64,000 bases of DNA from Candidatus Pseudoruminococcus merdavium (GCA_904419745.1 CAJFSS010000001.1:62001-126000); one strand, 5' to 3'; numbered from the stretch's first letter, positions 1 through 7,593 are shown. Numbers and translations: made by a program. The notes: generated from the letters alone by a model not told the origin.

Positions 1-815
1 CCAAAGGTTGGACCGACTGCCATGGGAACATCATGTTCCTGTGCCAGTTCATCGACGATCAGATGGCCTTCTGTGACATGTTCCAGAGTAATTTTAACGT
101 TAAATTCTTTTGCAATGCGCAGGGCCGTAAAAATATCGTTTGCCTGATGAGCATGTGCTTTCAGCGGGATTTCACGGTGAATGACTGGAAGAAGTGCATC
201 GAGCTTAAAATCAAACGCCGGTTTCTTAGAAGGGTCGCCCTTTGCCGCTTTCAGCTTCTCGTCATATTCTTTTGCTTTAAAGAGCATCTCACGCAGTTTG
301 GAAGCGGTAGCCATCCTGGAAAAGTTGTTTTTATCCTTGTAGCAGCGTTTCGGATTTTCGCCAAACGCGCATTTCATGGCGACGTTGTCTTTCACTATCA
401 TTTTGTCAATTCTTTTGCCAACTGTTTTAATGGCAACAAACTGCCCGCCAAGGACATTTGCGGATCCCGGGCCGGTGCAAACAGTAGTAACACCGCCATG
501 GACGGCATGATCAAAAACAGGATCCATGGGGTTGATGCCATCAATGCCACGTAATTGTGGGGTTAAAATATCCGTCATTTCGTTGGTGTCATTGCCTTCA
601 AAGCCAATTCCCCAGCCATCGACACCCAAGTGACAATGTGCCTCGACAAATCCCGGATAGATGTTTTTGCCCGTTACATCAATTACATTGCATCCTTCTG
701 GAGCGGAGAGATTTTCGCCGATTTCAGCGATTTTTCCGTCTTTTACAAGGATATCCGCAACATAGGGTTCCGGATGGACTGCGTCGAAAATGGTACCGTT
801 TTTCAAACAAACCAT
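1..815 (-). CDS. Amidohydrolase family protein (imidazolonepropionase-like), 3' part outside window
   Basis: A metal-dependent hydrolase of the amidohydrolase superfamily, probably cytoplasmic; the substrate cannot be told. About 271 codons are visible and the C-terminal part lies beyond the left edge. The N-terminal beta-sandwich (MVCLKNGTIFDA...) is followed by the metal-binding HxH pair at residues 60-62 in a P-G-F-V-E-A-H-C-H context, then HGGVTTV and, near the edge, ITLEHVTEGH, which matches a later metal-histidine segment. The ATG is preceded by AAAGGAGAGG at good spacing. It has its own promoter and no visible operon partner. Family assignment is firm, reaction unknown. Confidence 0.85.
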   Translation of the reverse strand, partial: MVCLKNGTIFDAVHPEPYVADILVKDGKIAEIGENLSAPEGCNVIDVTGKNIYPGFVEAHCHLGVDGWGIGFEGNDTNEMTDILTPQLRGIDGINPMDPVFDHAVHGGVTTVCTGPGSANVLGGQFVAIKTVGKRIDKMIVKDNVAMKCAFGENPKRCYKDKNNFSRMATASKLREMLFKAKEYDEKLKAAKGDPSKKPAFDFKLDALLPVIHREIPLKAHAHQANDIFTALRIAKEFNVKITLEHVTEGHLIVDELAQEHDVPMAVGPTF

Positions 816-850
816 GGTGAGTTCCTCTCCTTTATTTCATAATTATTTAT

Positions 851-879
851 ATTATAAAGCGTTTTACTCGCAATTGCAA
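851..879 (-). promoter_or_regulatory. Sigma-A promoter of the amidohydrolase
   Basis: Read on the minus strand: -35 TTGCAA (874-879), 17-nt spacer, -10 TATAAT (851-856), about 35 nt before the start codon. Confidence 0.7.
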
Positions 880-1006
880 ACGAAATAAGACGAATTTCAA
901 GCGATTATTTTGTGAATATTATATAAAATAGACTGATATAAAATGCTTTTCCACTACTGGAAAAACCTGTTTGATTTATGTGATAGTAAAATAGGGAAGT
1001 GAACAT

Positions 1007-1509
1007 ATGAAGAAGGACCATGGAGCAATTTATGTGCAAGTAGAAAGCCGTCTGGATTTTAAACTCATACTGAAAAGGGAAATTCAAGCAATGAATTATT
1101 TTTCTTGCCGCGAAAAAAGAGGGGTACATATCTGGGATATTTTAAAGAGTATACAGAATACTTTATATGAACCAATTGGAATATGGTTGCCCCCAAATTT
1201 AAGGCAACCGGATACCCTGAATATGCACAAGGTATGGAAGTGCCAGTAGATAATGGTAGGGAAGTTCCTGAGGGATTTGAAACTATAGAACTCCCGGCCC
1301 ATGAAGTGATGACTTTTCACGGCCATGCATATGAGGAAAATCAATTTATGAAGGCAATTTCTTGGGTATCCGAACAATTGGAACGCTTTGATCCGATTAT
1401 ATATGGTTATCAGTATGTCCTGGAAGATGGCCCAAGATTTCAATATGAACCGCGTGGTTCAAGACAGTATATAGAGAGTCGTCCGGTGCGAAGGATAGGA
1501 AAGAAATAA
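1007..1509 (+). pseudogene. GyrI-like effector-binding domain, frameshifted
   Basis: Two overlapping reading frames together make one GyrI-like (AraC-type effector-binding) domain of about 155 residues. The first frame (1007 to about 1205) holds LDFKLILKREIQA...YEPIGIWLPPNLR. The second frame (about 1205 to 1509) continues with YPEYAQGMEVPVD...VPEGFETIEL...FQYEPRG, the usual end of the fold. Joining them needs a one-base change near 1200. No helix-turn-helix part precedes it, so it is either the broken end of an AraC-type regulator or a broken stand-alone binding protein. A sequencing error is the other explanation. Confidence 0.7.
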
Positions 1510-1510
1510 G

Positions 1511-1546
1511 AAAAGCCGCTGTTTTAAAACAACGGCTTTTCTTATT
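1511..1546. terminator. Bidirectional hairpin terminator
   Basis: Near-perfect 15-bp stem (AAAAGCCG.TGTTTT and its complement, one mismatch), T-rich on both sides. It separates the GyrI fragment from the convergent ImmA-like gene. Confidence 0.75.
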
Positions 1547-1569
1547 TCATATGACAGGAAGTGCTTTTA

Positions 1570-1998
1570 TTAAATAGAACCAAACGAATAACCTTCCCGG
1601 CAATAAATGTCCAATGCACGTTTCAAAAAAGGTTCTGTGACATTGAAATATTCTGCAAGCTGCCAAATTTCTGTATAGCCGGCATGCAGGGCCTGCTGAA
1701 TTTGCTTTGCAGGAAGTACCCGGTGTACGGCATATTTATCTGCTCGGTATTCCTGCCGTTCAATCAAATCCAGACTGCTTGATAGACAATGTGTCGATCC
1801 CGTCATACAGTGTCCGAGTTCGTGGGCGACCACACAGAGCTCTTCCGCAGAATCCCTGATTTGATCAGGATCTAAGAAGATTCCATAAATTCCTTCTAGT
1901 TCTACAGTTGCGGCCTTTGCCCCTGGAACTGGACAGGTGAAAAGCCGGATATCATGAAGATAAATCTGCTCGAAAAGGTCTTCCATTTTTGGTGGCAT
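1570..1998 (-). CDS. ImmA/IrrE family metallopeptidase
   Basis: 142 residues. A zinc peptidase with HELGH at residues 59-63 and a downstream EYRADKYA segment (about 83-90), as in ImmA of ICEBs1 and IrrE. In known pairs the protease cleaves a neighbouring CI-like repressor after DNA damage and so induces the element. Here the repressor gene lies 11 nt upstream on the same strand, so the pair is almost certainly such a module. The ATG is preceded by GAGG at useful spacing. The substrate is inferred from context only. Confidence 0.85.
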   Translation of the reverse strand: MPPKMEDLFEQIYLHDIRLFTCPVPGAKAATVELEGIYGIFLDPDQIRDSAEELCVVAHELGHCMTGSTHCLSSSLDLIERQEYRADKYAVHRVLPAKQIQQALHAGYTEIWQLAEYFNVTEPFLKRALDIYCREGYSFGSI

Positions 1999-2009
1999 GG
2001 TGGTTTCCT

Positions 2010-2345
2010 CTACTCTTTCTTTTTGGGAAGAGTCCCGTTTAGCAGCTTGGCCATAGTCAGCAACTGCTCTTTGGCCTCGTCCGATAAATTTTTGGTTTCC
2101 TGAAAAAAGGCATAAGTAAAATCGTCAAAGCCAACTTCCTTTTTTTGAGTTGGCTCTGTCTTCTCTGAAATCAGGTTTTCAATACTGGTTTCAAAGTATG
2201 CAGCAAGTTTTAACAGGGTTTCATAATCCGCTTCCCGTTTTGCATTTTCGTAGTTCCAATACGCTTGTCTTGTAATTCCAAGATAATCCGCTACTGTTTG
2301 TTGGGATACACCCTTCTTTTTTCGATAATAAGCAAAATGATTCAT
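2010..2345 (-). CDS. XRE-family phage-type repressor
   Basis: 111 residues. A Cro/CI-type helix-turn-helix fills residues 1-60 (YYRKKKGVSQQTVADYLGIT...NYENAK), followed by a short acidic C-terminal region. I chose the ATG at 2345 because AGGTGG lies five bases before it; the in-frame GTG nine bases upstream has no good ribosome site. It is divergent from the phage-derived genes on the plus strand and co-transcribed with the ImmA-like protease, so it is probably the element's repressor. Confidence 0.85.
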   Translation of the reverse strand: MNHFAYYRKKKGVSQQTVADYLGITRQAYWNYENAKREADYETLLKLAAYFETSIENLISEKTEPTQKKEVGFDDFTYAFFQETKNLSDEAKEQLLTMAKLLNGTLPKKKE

Positions 2346-2569
2346 CCATGCCACCTCGTAAACATTATAGCAACAATAAGTTTACGAATCAAGGCATGAA
2401 ACAAAAAATAAAAATGTTCTTTCTTTTTATGAACATAATGTTGACTTTTTCCGATACCAATGCTACAATAATATCAACAAAACGTTTCTTATTTTTGCTA
2501 TCCATATATGGATGATATGAAATACAAGAAAGGAGGGGAGCAACTGGATTGCGTATAAGCAATATCCGC

Positions 2570-2598
2570 TTTTATTATAGAACATTTGTTCTTATAAT
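2570..2598 (+). promoter_or_regulatory. Promoter containing a LexA (SOS) box
   Basis: A -10 TATAAT (2593-2598) with a weak -35 TTTTAT (2570-2575), 17-nt spacer. The spacer is filled by AGAACATTTGTTCT (2579-2592), which carries the GAAC-N4-GTTC core of the Gram-positive LexA site in the expected blocking position. It points into the prophage-derived genes. Confidence 0.75.
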
Positions 2599-2635
2599 GC
2601 AAGAGAAAACTGTAAAAATTTAGGAGGATTTTAAT

Positions 2636-2665
2636 ATGGATAAACGTCTAACTATACAGGCGTAG
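2636..2665 (+). other. Nine-codon ORF with a strong ribosome site behind the SOS promoter
   Basis: AGGAGG then an ATG at ideal spacing opens MDKRLTIQA and stops at TAG (2663-2665). The same frame goes on through two more stops over about 40 codons. This is the first translation start on the SOS-promoter transcript. It may be the broken start of a lost gene, such as a recombinase, or a leader peptide. I do not recognise the sequence. Confidence 0.4.
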
Positions 2666-2841
2666 AACATTCAGGAGACCGCACACGATATTGTGCGTGC
2701 ATGAGTTTTCGATAAAATCCCTAAAGCGGAAAACCAAATGGGTAGGGGAGGGCGGTTTAGATAGATAATTTGTATAGTGCGTACGAGGACATATCGTTTA
2801 CCGGACACTCTATGAACAGCGATGAAAGGGGTATGGCGTGT

Positions 2842-3180
2842 ATGAAGGATCACAGAATTCCCGCGACTGTGGAGCGGTGTTATCTGGAACCAAAAGAACC
2901 TTTAAAAGTGTTTTCTTCAACAAAAAGAAAGAAGCACGAGGGGTACTCCTCATTTTCTTTTTCTGAGTTGACGAACAAGGCGAAAAAAACAGAGAAGGAT
3001 CCCATACAAAAACAAAATAACTGCGCTTTTGATGCAGGATCTTCCTGTTTGGCGTTAATTCAAAAGCGCTGTGTTTTTTGCCATTTTTTCCAAACTCAGG
3101 AACAGTTGGAGAGAGGAAGGATGAGAGCCAAGTCCAGGCTCAAATATCTTGGATTGGATAAAAAATATGGGGAAATTTGA
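2842..3180 (+). CDS. Small cysteine-containing phage-associated protein
   Basis: 112 residues, function not recognised. The N-terminal half is polar and lysine-rich. The C-terminal half carries a cysteine cluster (C-A-F-D...S-S-C-L-A-L, then R-C-V-F-C-H-F-F) followed by EQLERGRMRAKSRL. This layout is common in small proteins found among clostridial mobile-element genes and could bind a metal. The start is uncertain: ATG 2842 has GGGG ten bases upstream, ATG 2833 lies too close to it, and an upstream TTG at 2770 lacks a site. Confidence 0.5.
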   Translation: MKDHRIPATVERCYLEPKEPLKVFSSTKRKKHEGYSSFSFSELTNKAKKTEKDPIQKQNNCAFDAGSSCLALIQKRCVFCHFFQTQEQLERGRMRAKSRLKYLGLDKKYGEI

Positions 3181-3196
3181 AAGGAAGGATTTTACA

Positions 3197-3439
3197 ATGA
3201 CTAAATTGATAGAGGAATACAGGCGAACGGCCAGAAATCTTTTGGAAAAGCGTAATCAGCTACAGGAACATCTCTTGACGGCCAGAGGGGAGGAGGCTTT
3301 CCTGTTAGAGAAAAGAATTGACTGCTTGAATGGAATGTATTTAGATACCTGTTATGCAATCCGGGAGATGTCAAAAAGTATCCACAAGGAAGAGGAGGGA
3401 ATCCCATGCCGGGAAGCGAACAAACACAAGGCGTCTTAA
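3197..3439 (+). CDS. Small helical prophage protein
   Basis: 80 residues, strongly charged and mostly helical (YRRTARNLLEKRNQLQEHL...EEAFLLEKRIDCLNGMYLDTCYAIREM), probably a coiled coil. GGAAGG precedes the ATG. It overlaps the tail-fibre-like gene by 34 nt in another frame, which suggests translational coupling. Small helical proteins of this kind often sit near the tail or lysis genes of clostridial phages. No function can be given. Confidence 0.65.
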   Translation: MTKLIEEYRRTARNLLEKRNQLQEHLLTARGEEAFLLEKRIDCLNGMYLDTCYAIREMSKSIHKEEEGIPCREANKHKAS

Positions 3440-4119
3440 AATTGACACAGTACCTTACAGGGGATTCCATTGCACTGATTGAGGATTACAACGAAGATAT
3501 GCGGAAAATTGCACAATACGCCCAAGCACAGATACAAAAAGAAGGGGCGGCAAACGGCTATGCCACATTGGATTGTGATGGGAAACTTGTCCAGATGCCA
3601 ACGGCATCGGACGTTGGCGCCAGACCTTTGACATGGTTACCCAGTACTGTGGATATTGGAGCCCAGGCCCAGACAGCGGCACGGAGTACTGTGGTCAAGG
3701 CGGATGCCTCCGGGGCGCTTGTGGCGGCAGAATTTAATGATTTTGCACCTGGAATTCAGTATGAAGAAAAAAATCTTAACGAGAATGAAAAGGCCGCGAT
3801 ATGGAAATTTCCCGATGGAACGATGATTACATCAAAGAGGCGGTATTTTAACAGTATTGTCATTGACAAGGAAGCGGGGGGAGGTGCAGTCAGTACAGCC
3901 TCATACGAACTTGGGGGCATAGGAGCGACGTTTACTACATATCCCTATGTCACACTGACGGTTATTGCGAGCGACACGGCAATGCAAGGAATATGGATAT
4001 ACACAGCCGTACCCAGTGCTGACATGATGTCAGCATATCCAATCATTAGATTTGCGGGTCCATATATGTACAAAACGCAAGGATGGGTACATATTCAGGC
4101 AATCGGCAGGTGGAAGTAG
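3406..4119 (+). CDS. Phage tail-fibre-like protein
   Basis: 237 residues. The N-terminal part (to about 45) is helical (LTQYLTGDSIALIEDYNEDMRKIAQYAQ). The segment near residue 50, NGYATLDCDGKLVQMPTASD, resembles the repeat 'GYAxLDxxGKLxxxQ' seen in tail fibres and receptor-binding proteins of Firmicutes phages. The rest is beta-rich and glycine-rich, as in a receptor-binding tip, and short for a full fibre. It is preceded by GAGGAGGGAA and lies two genes before holin and lysin, the usual place for tail-tip genes. Receptor unknown. Confidence 0.65.
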   Translation: MPGSEQTQGVLKLTQYLTGDSIALIEDYNEDMRKIAQYAQAQIQKEGAANGYATLDCDGKLVQMPTASDVGARPLTWLPSTVDIGAQAQTAARSTVVKADASGALVAAEFNDFAPGIQYEEKNLNENEKAAIWKFPDGTMITSKRRYFNSIVIDKEAGGGAVSTASYELGGIGATFTTYPYVTLTVIASDTAMQGIWIYTAVPSADMMSAYPIIRFAGPYMYKTQGWVHIQAIGRWK

Positions 4120-4127
4120 GTGGTAAA

Positions 4128-4433
4128 TTGGAACAGCTGAAATGGGTAGCGGATGTATGTACCTATCTGACCGTGATAGCGGGGTTTGCAGTGGCAATTT
4201 GGAAAATAGCCCGGCCTTTGCGGGCAATCGAAGAACGCATCAAGCGGCTGGAAGGGTACACCCACAACGACTATATGAATACTTTGCGCCTGACGGTGAT
4301 GAGCGAGGAAATGCCCTTGGAAGAACGCCTTGCCGCGGGGGAAAAATATGTGAGGGAAGGGGGAAACGGGGCAATTAAAGCGAAATATCATATACTGGTA
4401 GAGGAGTACCAAAGAAAAAATGGAGGGATTTAA
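4128..4433 (+). CDS. Membrane-anchored protein of the lysis module
   Basis: 101 residues from the TTG at 4128, which has AGGTGG four bases upstream; an in-frame ATG at 4083 would overlap the previous gene and lacks a site. One membrane segment near the N-terminus (YLTVIAGFAVAIWKIA) is followed by a charged helical cytoplasmic part (LRAIEERIKRLEGY...). This type commonly precedes the holin in clostridial prophages. It may tune lysis or act as a holin partner; that is inferred from position only. The next gene starts 2 nt after its stop. Confidence 0.6.
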   Translation: MEQLKWVADVCTYLTVIAGFAVAIWKIARPLRAIEERIKRLEGYTHNDYMNTLRLTVMSEEMPLEERLAAGEKYVREGGNGAIKAKYHILVEEYQRKNGGI

Positions 4434-4435
4434 AA

Positions 4436-4726
4436 ATGAAAATAAACTGGAAAGCAAGAGTTAAGAATAAGAGCTTTTGGCTCACATTGGTTCCGGCGGC
4501 ATTGCTGTTTGTGCAAACCATTGCCGCTGTTTTTGGATATACTCTGGACTTTGGCGATTTGGGAAATAAATTATTGGCGGTTGTCAATGCCGCCTTTGCA
4601 ATCCTTGCAGTTTTGGGGATAGTAACTGATCCTACGACGACAGGCATAAGTGATAGTGCACAGGCATTGTTATATGAAACGCCAAAGAAAAATTGCAAAT
4701 GTGAACAAGAAAGTGAGGACAAATAG
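4436..4726 (+). CDS. Phage holin, phi LC3 type
   Basis: 96 residues. The start KINWKARVKNKSFWL, then two hydrophobic segments (LVPAALLFVQTIAAVFG and LLAVVNAAFAILAVLGIV) joined by a short linker, and VTDPTTTGISDSAQAL are the pattern of the phi LC3/LL-H holin family. Holins open the membrane so the lysin reaches the cell wall. GGAGGG precedes the ATG. The lysin gene follows after 3 nt. Confidence 0.9.
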   Translation: MKINWKARVKNKSFWLTLVPAALLFVQTIAAVFGYTLDFGDLGNKLLAVVNAAFAILAVLGIVTDPTTTGISDSAQALLYETPKKNCKCEQESEDK

Positions 4727-4729
4727 GAT

Positions 4730-5797
4730 ATGGCGACAAAGGTAATTGATGTCAGTTCGTACCAGCCAAATATCAACTATGCAGCAGTTAAAAAAGCAGG
4801 GGTTTCCGGTGCTATCATCCGTTCGAGCCTGATGTATTGGGGAGACCAGAGTATGGTAAAGGAGAGCTGTGTGGATAAACACTATCAGGGATTCCATGAT
4901 GTTGGAATTCCGGTTGGCGTCTACCACTATAGCTGCGCAACCACTCCAGAGATGGCAAGAGAAGAAGCCCGCCTGGTGTTGGACATCGTCAAAAATAAAC
5001 AACTTGAGTATCCTATCTACTATGATACGGAGAACAACGAGCGCCAGGGCCCCTTGTCCAAAGCTGCATTGACAGAGGTGGCTATCGCCTTTTGTGAGGA
5101 AATTGAGAAAGCTGGATACTATGTCGGTATTTATGCAAGCCTAAATTGGTTGGAGAACAAACTAGATTTATCTCGGTTGGAGGCATATGATAAGTGGGTT
5201 GCACAATATCACACCGAGTGCCAGTTTACCGGCAGTTATGGAATGTGGCAGTACACTTCTCAGGGGAAAGTAGATGGCATTAGTGGGAATGTGGATATGA
5301 ATGAGTGCTATCAGGATTATCCATCCATCATCCGCAGTGCGGGGCTTAATCATTTGGATGGAATTCCTGACTCCACAAAACCTTCTAACCCAACAAATCC
5401 CCAGCCGGCCAGCAAATTCAAAGTTGGCGATAAAGTGAAGGTTCTCAAGGCAGTACAGTATGACAGTGGAGCTGCCTTCACCACCTACTATGACAACTAC
5501 GATGTGCTGGAAGTATCTGGGGATCGTGTTGTCATTGGGATTGGGAATACCGTTACCGCAGCAGTCCACGCAGACAACCTCGCAAAAGCAGGAGTGTCTG
5601 CACCGACGGTAGCCATCAGGGCGGGCGATAAAGTCCGGGTGAAACAAGGCGCAAAGGATTACACGGGAAATAGCCTGGCATCTTTTGTGTATCAGACGGT
5701 TTACACGGTGCAGGAGCTTTCGGGAAAACGCGCAGTCATTGGACTAAACGGCGCGGTTACTGCGGCGATAAGCACAGATAATCTGTATCGAGTATAA
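4730..5797 (+). CDS. GH25 muramidase endolysin with two C-terminal repeats
   Basis: 355 residues. Residues 1-200 are a glycoside hydrolase 25 domain that cleaves the peptidoglycan glycan chain: DVSSYQ at 7-12, the catalytic DTE at 99-101, GIYAS and MWQYTS...NVDMN. A Pro/Asn/Ser linker (216-228) leads to two related SH3-like modules, about 231-284 and 297-352, each of the form (K/R)(V/A)GDKV(K/R)V...Y..V..(L/V)..(L/V)SG.R.VIG...VTAA(I/V)..DNL. They probably bind the cell wall. There is no signal peptide, consistent with export through the holin pore. The TTG/GTG/ATG choice is simple here: ATG with GAGG upstream. It closes the prophage module. Confidence 0.95.
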   Translation: MATKVIDVSSYQPNINYAAVKKAGVSGAIIRSSLMYWGDQSMVKESCVDKHYQGFHDVGIPVGVYHYSCATTPEMAREEARLVLDIVKNKQLEYPIYYDTENNERQGPLSKAALTEVAIAFCEEIEKAGYYVGIYASLNWLENKLDLSRLEAYDKWVAQYHTECQFTGSYGMWQYTSQGKVDGISGNVDMNECYQDYPSIIRSAGLNHLDGIPDSTKPSNPTNPQPASKFKVGDKVKVLKAVQYDSGAAFTTYYDNYDVLEVSGDRVVIGIGNTVTAAVHADNLAKAGVSAPTVAIRAGDKVRVKQGAKDYTGNSLASFVYQTVYTVQELSGKRAVIGLNGAVTAAISTDNLYRV

Positions 5798-5824
5798 TTG
5801 GGATCTGTAAAGATGGAATAAAAA

Positions 5825-5857
5825 ACCGGCACTGAATGTTCAGTGCCGGTTTTTTTA
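5825..5857. terminator. Bidirectional terminator after the lysin
   Basis: Stem CCGGCACTGAA paired with its complement around a short TG-centred loop, A-tract before and T-tract after. It also ends the minus-strand ZIP operon, whose last stop codon overlaps it. Confidence 0.9.
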
Positions 5858-5959
5858 TGCTGTTTTATGGGCTGATTTGTGAAATGCAAACCTTTTAAGC
5901 CTGTCTTTCAAAACCAGTAAACCAACTGCAAACAGGGCAGTCAGGATGGTTTCCATCAT
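5855..5959 (-). CDS. Small membrane protein, 34 residues
   Basis: Starts with MMETILTALFAVGLLVLK, one membrane segment, then a basic tail (DRLKRFAFHKSAHKTA). AAAGGAAG lies eight bases before the ATG, and the gene begins 17 nt after the ZIP transporter stop on the same strand. It ends at the shared terminator. It may be a small partner of the transporter. It is too short for family recognition. Confidence 0.5.
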   Translation of the reverse strand: MMETILTALFAVGLLVLKDRLKRFAFHKSAHKTA

Positions 5960-5976
5960 ATCGTTCTTCCTTTCTA

Positions 5977-6771
5977 TCATCCAAGGGCAACATCTAAAAT
6001 CATCATAACTAAGAACCCGGCCATAACGCCAAGCGTGCCGAGATTGGAGTGTTCTCCTAAGTGTGCTTCTGGAATCAATTCTTCTACGACAACATAGATC
6101 ATTGCGCCGGCAGCAAAGGCAAGCAGCCAAGGCATTAGGGGGTCAATACTGCCTGCAATTAAGACGGTCAGAACGCCGAAGACCGGTTCAACAAAACCGG
6201 AAAGGCTTCCACTGAGGAAAGACCGAAACCTTCCCATTCCCTCTTGGCGAAGTGGAAGAGAAATGGCGGCCCCTTCTGGAAAGTTCTGAATACCGATTCC
6301 AATTGCCAGAGCCATTGCAGCAGTATATAAGGCGGAGTCTCCGCCATGTTGGGCAGCCAAAGCAAAGGAAAGGCCCACTGCCATCCCCTCCGGAATATTG
6401 TGGAGAGTGACGGCAAATACCATGAGTGTTGTTCGTTTCATATGACTGGGCATCCCTTCCGGATCCTTTGCACCCGGATGTAAATGGGGAAGCAGATAAT
6501 CAAGCAACATTAAAAATGCAACACCAAGGATAAATCCTCCCGCGGCGGGAATCCAGCCTACCATCCCATCCGCTTCTGCTTCTTCAATTGCAGGAATCAA
6601 CAGGGACCAGACGGATGCCGCAATCATTACACCAGCGGCAAAGCCAAGGAAAATCCTTTGAATCATTTCAGATGATTGCTTTTTAAAGAAAAATACAACT
6701 GCAGCGCCAAGTGAAGTCATCAGGAATGTGAATCCTGTACCGGCAGCAGCCCACAACAGTGCATGCTGCAT
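5977..6771 (-). CDS. ZIP family metal transporter
   Basis: 264 residues with about eight membrane segments. The metal-binding signatures are HNIPEG at 124-129 and QNFPEG at 162-167, in the two helices that form the metal path of ZIP proteins (ZupT/GufA branch), with an HLH loop at 96-98. Such proteins import Zn2+ and sometimes Fe2+ or Mn2+. AAGGAGGGGG precedes the ATG. A strong promoter with a palindrome over the transcription start suggests repression by a metal sensor. The ion is not determined by the sequence. Confidence 0.92.
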   Translation of the reverse strand: MQHALLWAAAGTGFTFLMTSLGAAVVFFFKKQSSEMIQRIFLGFAAGVMIAASVWSLLIPAIEEAEADGMVGWIPAAGGFILGVAFLMLLDYLLPHLHPGAKDPEGMPSHMKRTTLMVFAVTLHNIPEGMAVGLSFALAAQHGGDSALYTAAMALAIGIGIQNFPEGAAISLPLRQEGMGRFRSFLSGSLSGFVEPVFGVLTVLIAGSIDPLMPWLLAFAAGAMIYVVVEELIPEAHLGEHSNLGTLGVMAGFLVMMILDVALG

Positions 6772-6845
6772 GTCTTTCCCCCTCCTTTTTATCTGCCTTT
6801 CCTCTTTTTATCCTATGTGGCAATGCGAGAAAAGGATTTAAAATA

Positions 6846-6902
6846 ATATGACTATATTTGTATTTACAGTCATATAGTACAATGAAAAACTTCTTTTGTC
6901 AA
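6846..6902 (-). promoter_or_regulatory. ZIP gene promoter with palindromic operator
   Basis: Minus strand: -35 TTGACA (6897-6902), 17-nt spacer, -10 TACTAT (6874-6879). The inverted repeat ATATGACT-N14-AGTCATAT (6846-6875) begins in the -10 and covers the start of transcription. The regulator is unknown. Confidence 0.7.
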
Positions 6903-6918
6903 TAGTATTAGAAAAGAA

Positions 6919-6950
6919 AAAAGCTGGAGTTTTCTCCAGCTTTTTCTCAA
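6919..6950 (-). terminator. Terminator of the YbaK-like gene
   Basis: Stem AAAAGCTGGAG/CTCCAGCTTTT with a 4-nt loop, followed on the minus strand by a T-rich run. Confidence 0.85.
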
Positions 6951-6963
6951 AGAGACCGATTGG

Positions 6964-7464
6964 TCAATTTTCCTTTTTTGACTCTGTGGAAGTTTCACGC
7001 CATCCTTTGCAAACATCCACAAACCCCTTTGCACAAGAATAGTGTTCCAGTTCTGGAATGGTAAGTTCTATAGCGCTGTTACTGCTGCCACAGGCGGGGA
7101 AAACAGTGGAAAAACGCTTGAGGGATTCATCGAGGTATATTTCTGCCTCCGGGCCTGTGGCAAAGGGACATACCCCGCCAACTGCATGTCCAGTAAGAAG
7201 AAGGGCATCCTCTGGAGTCAGCATTCTGGCTTTATGGTGAAATTGGGCCTTAAATTTGGCGTTGTCAATTTTGGAATCTCCAGCAGTCACGATCAAGATA
7301 CAGCCATTTTCTGAATAGAAAGATAGTGTCTTTGCAATCCGGTTCTCTTCACAGCCTAAGGCTTTGGCCGCCAACGGGACAGTCGCGCTGGATGTTTCCA
7401 GCTCTAAAATCCGCGTCTCCATATGATGCTTGCGAAAGTACTCCCTGACTGATTCAATGGACAT
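6964..7464 (-). CDS. YbaK/EbsC-type aminoacyl-tRNA deacylase
   Basis: 166 residues from the ATG at 7464, which follows AAGGAGG at eight bases; the longer frame start has no site. The protein is a stand-alone YbaK/ProX editing domain: ALGCEENRIAKTLSF near residue 40, GDSKIDNAKFK near 70, and GHAVGGVCPF near 100 are its conserved blocks. Proteins of this family hydrolyse mischarged tRNAs such as Cys- or Ala-tRNA(Pro), in trans in the cytoplasm. Which tRNA is edited here is not clear. It is transcribed divergently from hflX. Confidence 0.88.
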   Translation of the reverse strand: MSIESVREYFRKHHMETRILELETSSATVPLAAKALGCEENRIAKTLSFYSENGCILIVTAGDSKIDNAKFKAQFHHKARMLTPEDALLLTGHAVGGVCPFATGPEAEIYLDESLKRFSTVFPACGSSNSAIELTIPELEHYSCAKGFVDVCKGWRETSTESKKEN

Positions 7465-7565
7465 TTTGATTTCCTCCTTTTCGCTGTTTTTTATCATAAC
7501 ATGCGAAATGTACTGCGTCCAGGGCCCATATAGAGAAAAAATTCCATGAGATTTTTAGGACTGCT

Positions 7566-7593
7566 TTGCGAAAAGAAAAAAATAGGATACAAT
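7566..7593 (+). promoter_or_regulatory. hflX promoter
   Basis: -35 TTGCGA (7566-7571), 16-nt spacer, -10 TACAAT (7588-7593), 31 nt before the start codon. Confidence 0.6.

Noticed and set aside
2770-2841. TTG start for the small cysteine protein
   Set aside because: No ribosome site near 2770; a start at 2842 or 2833 is more likely.
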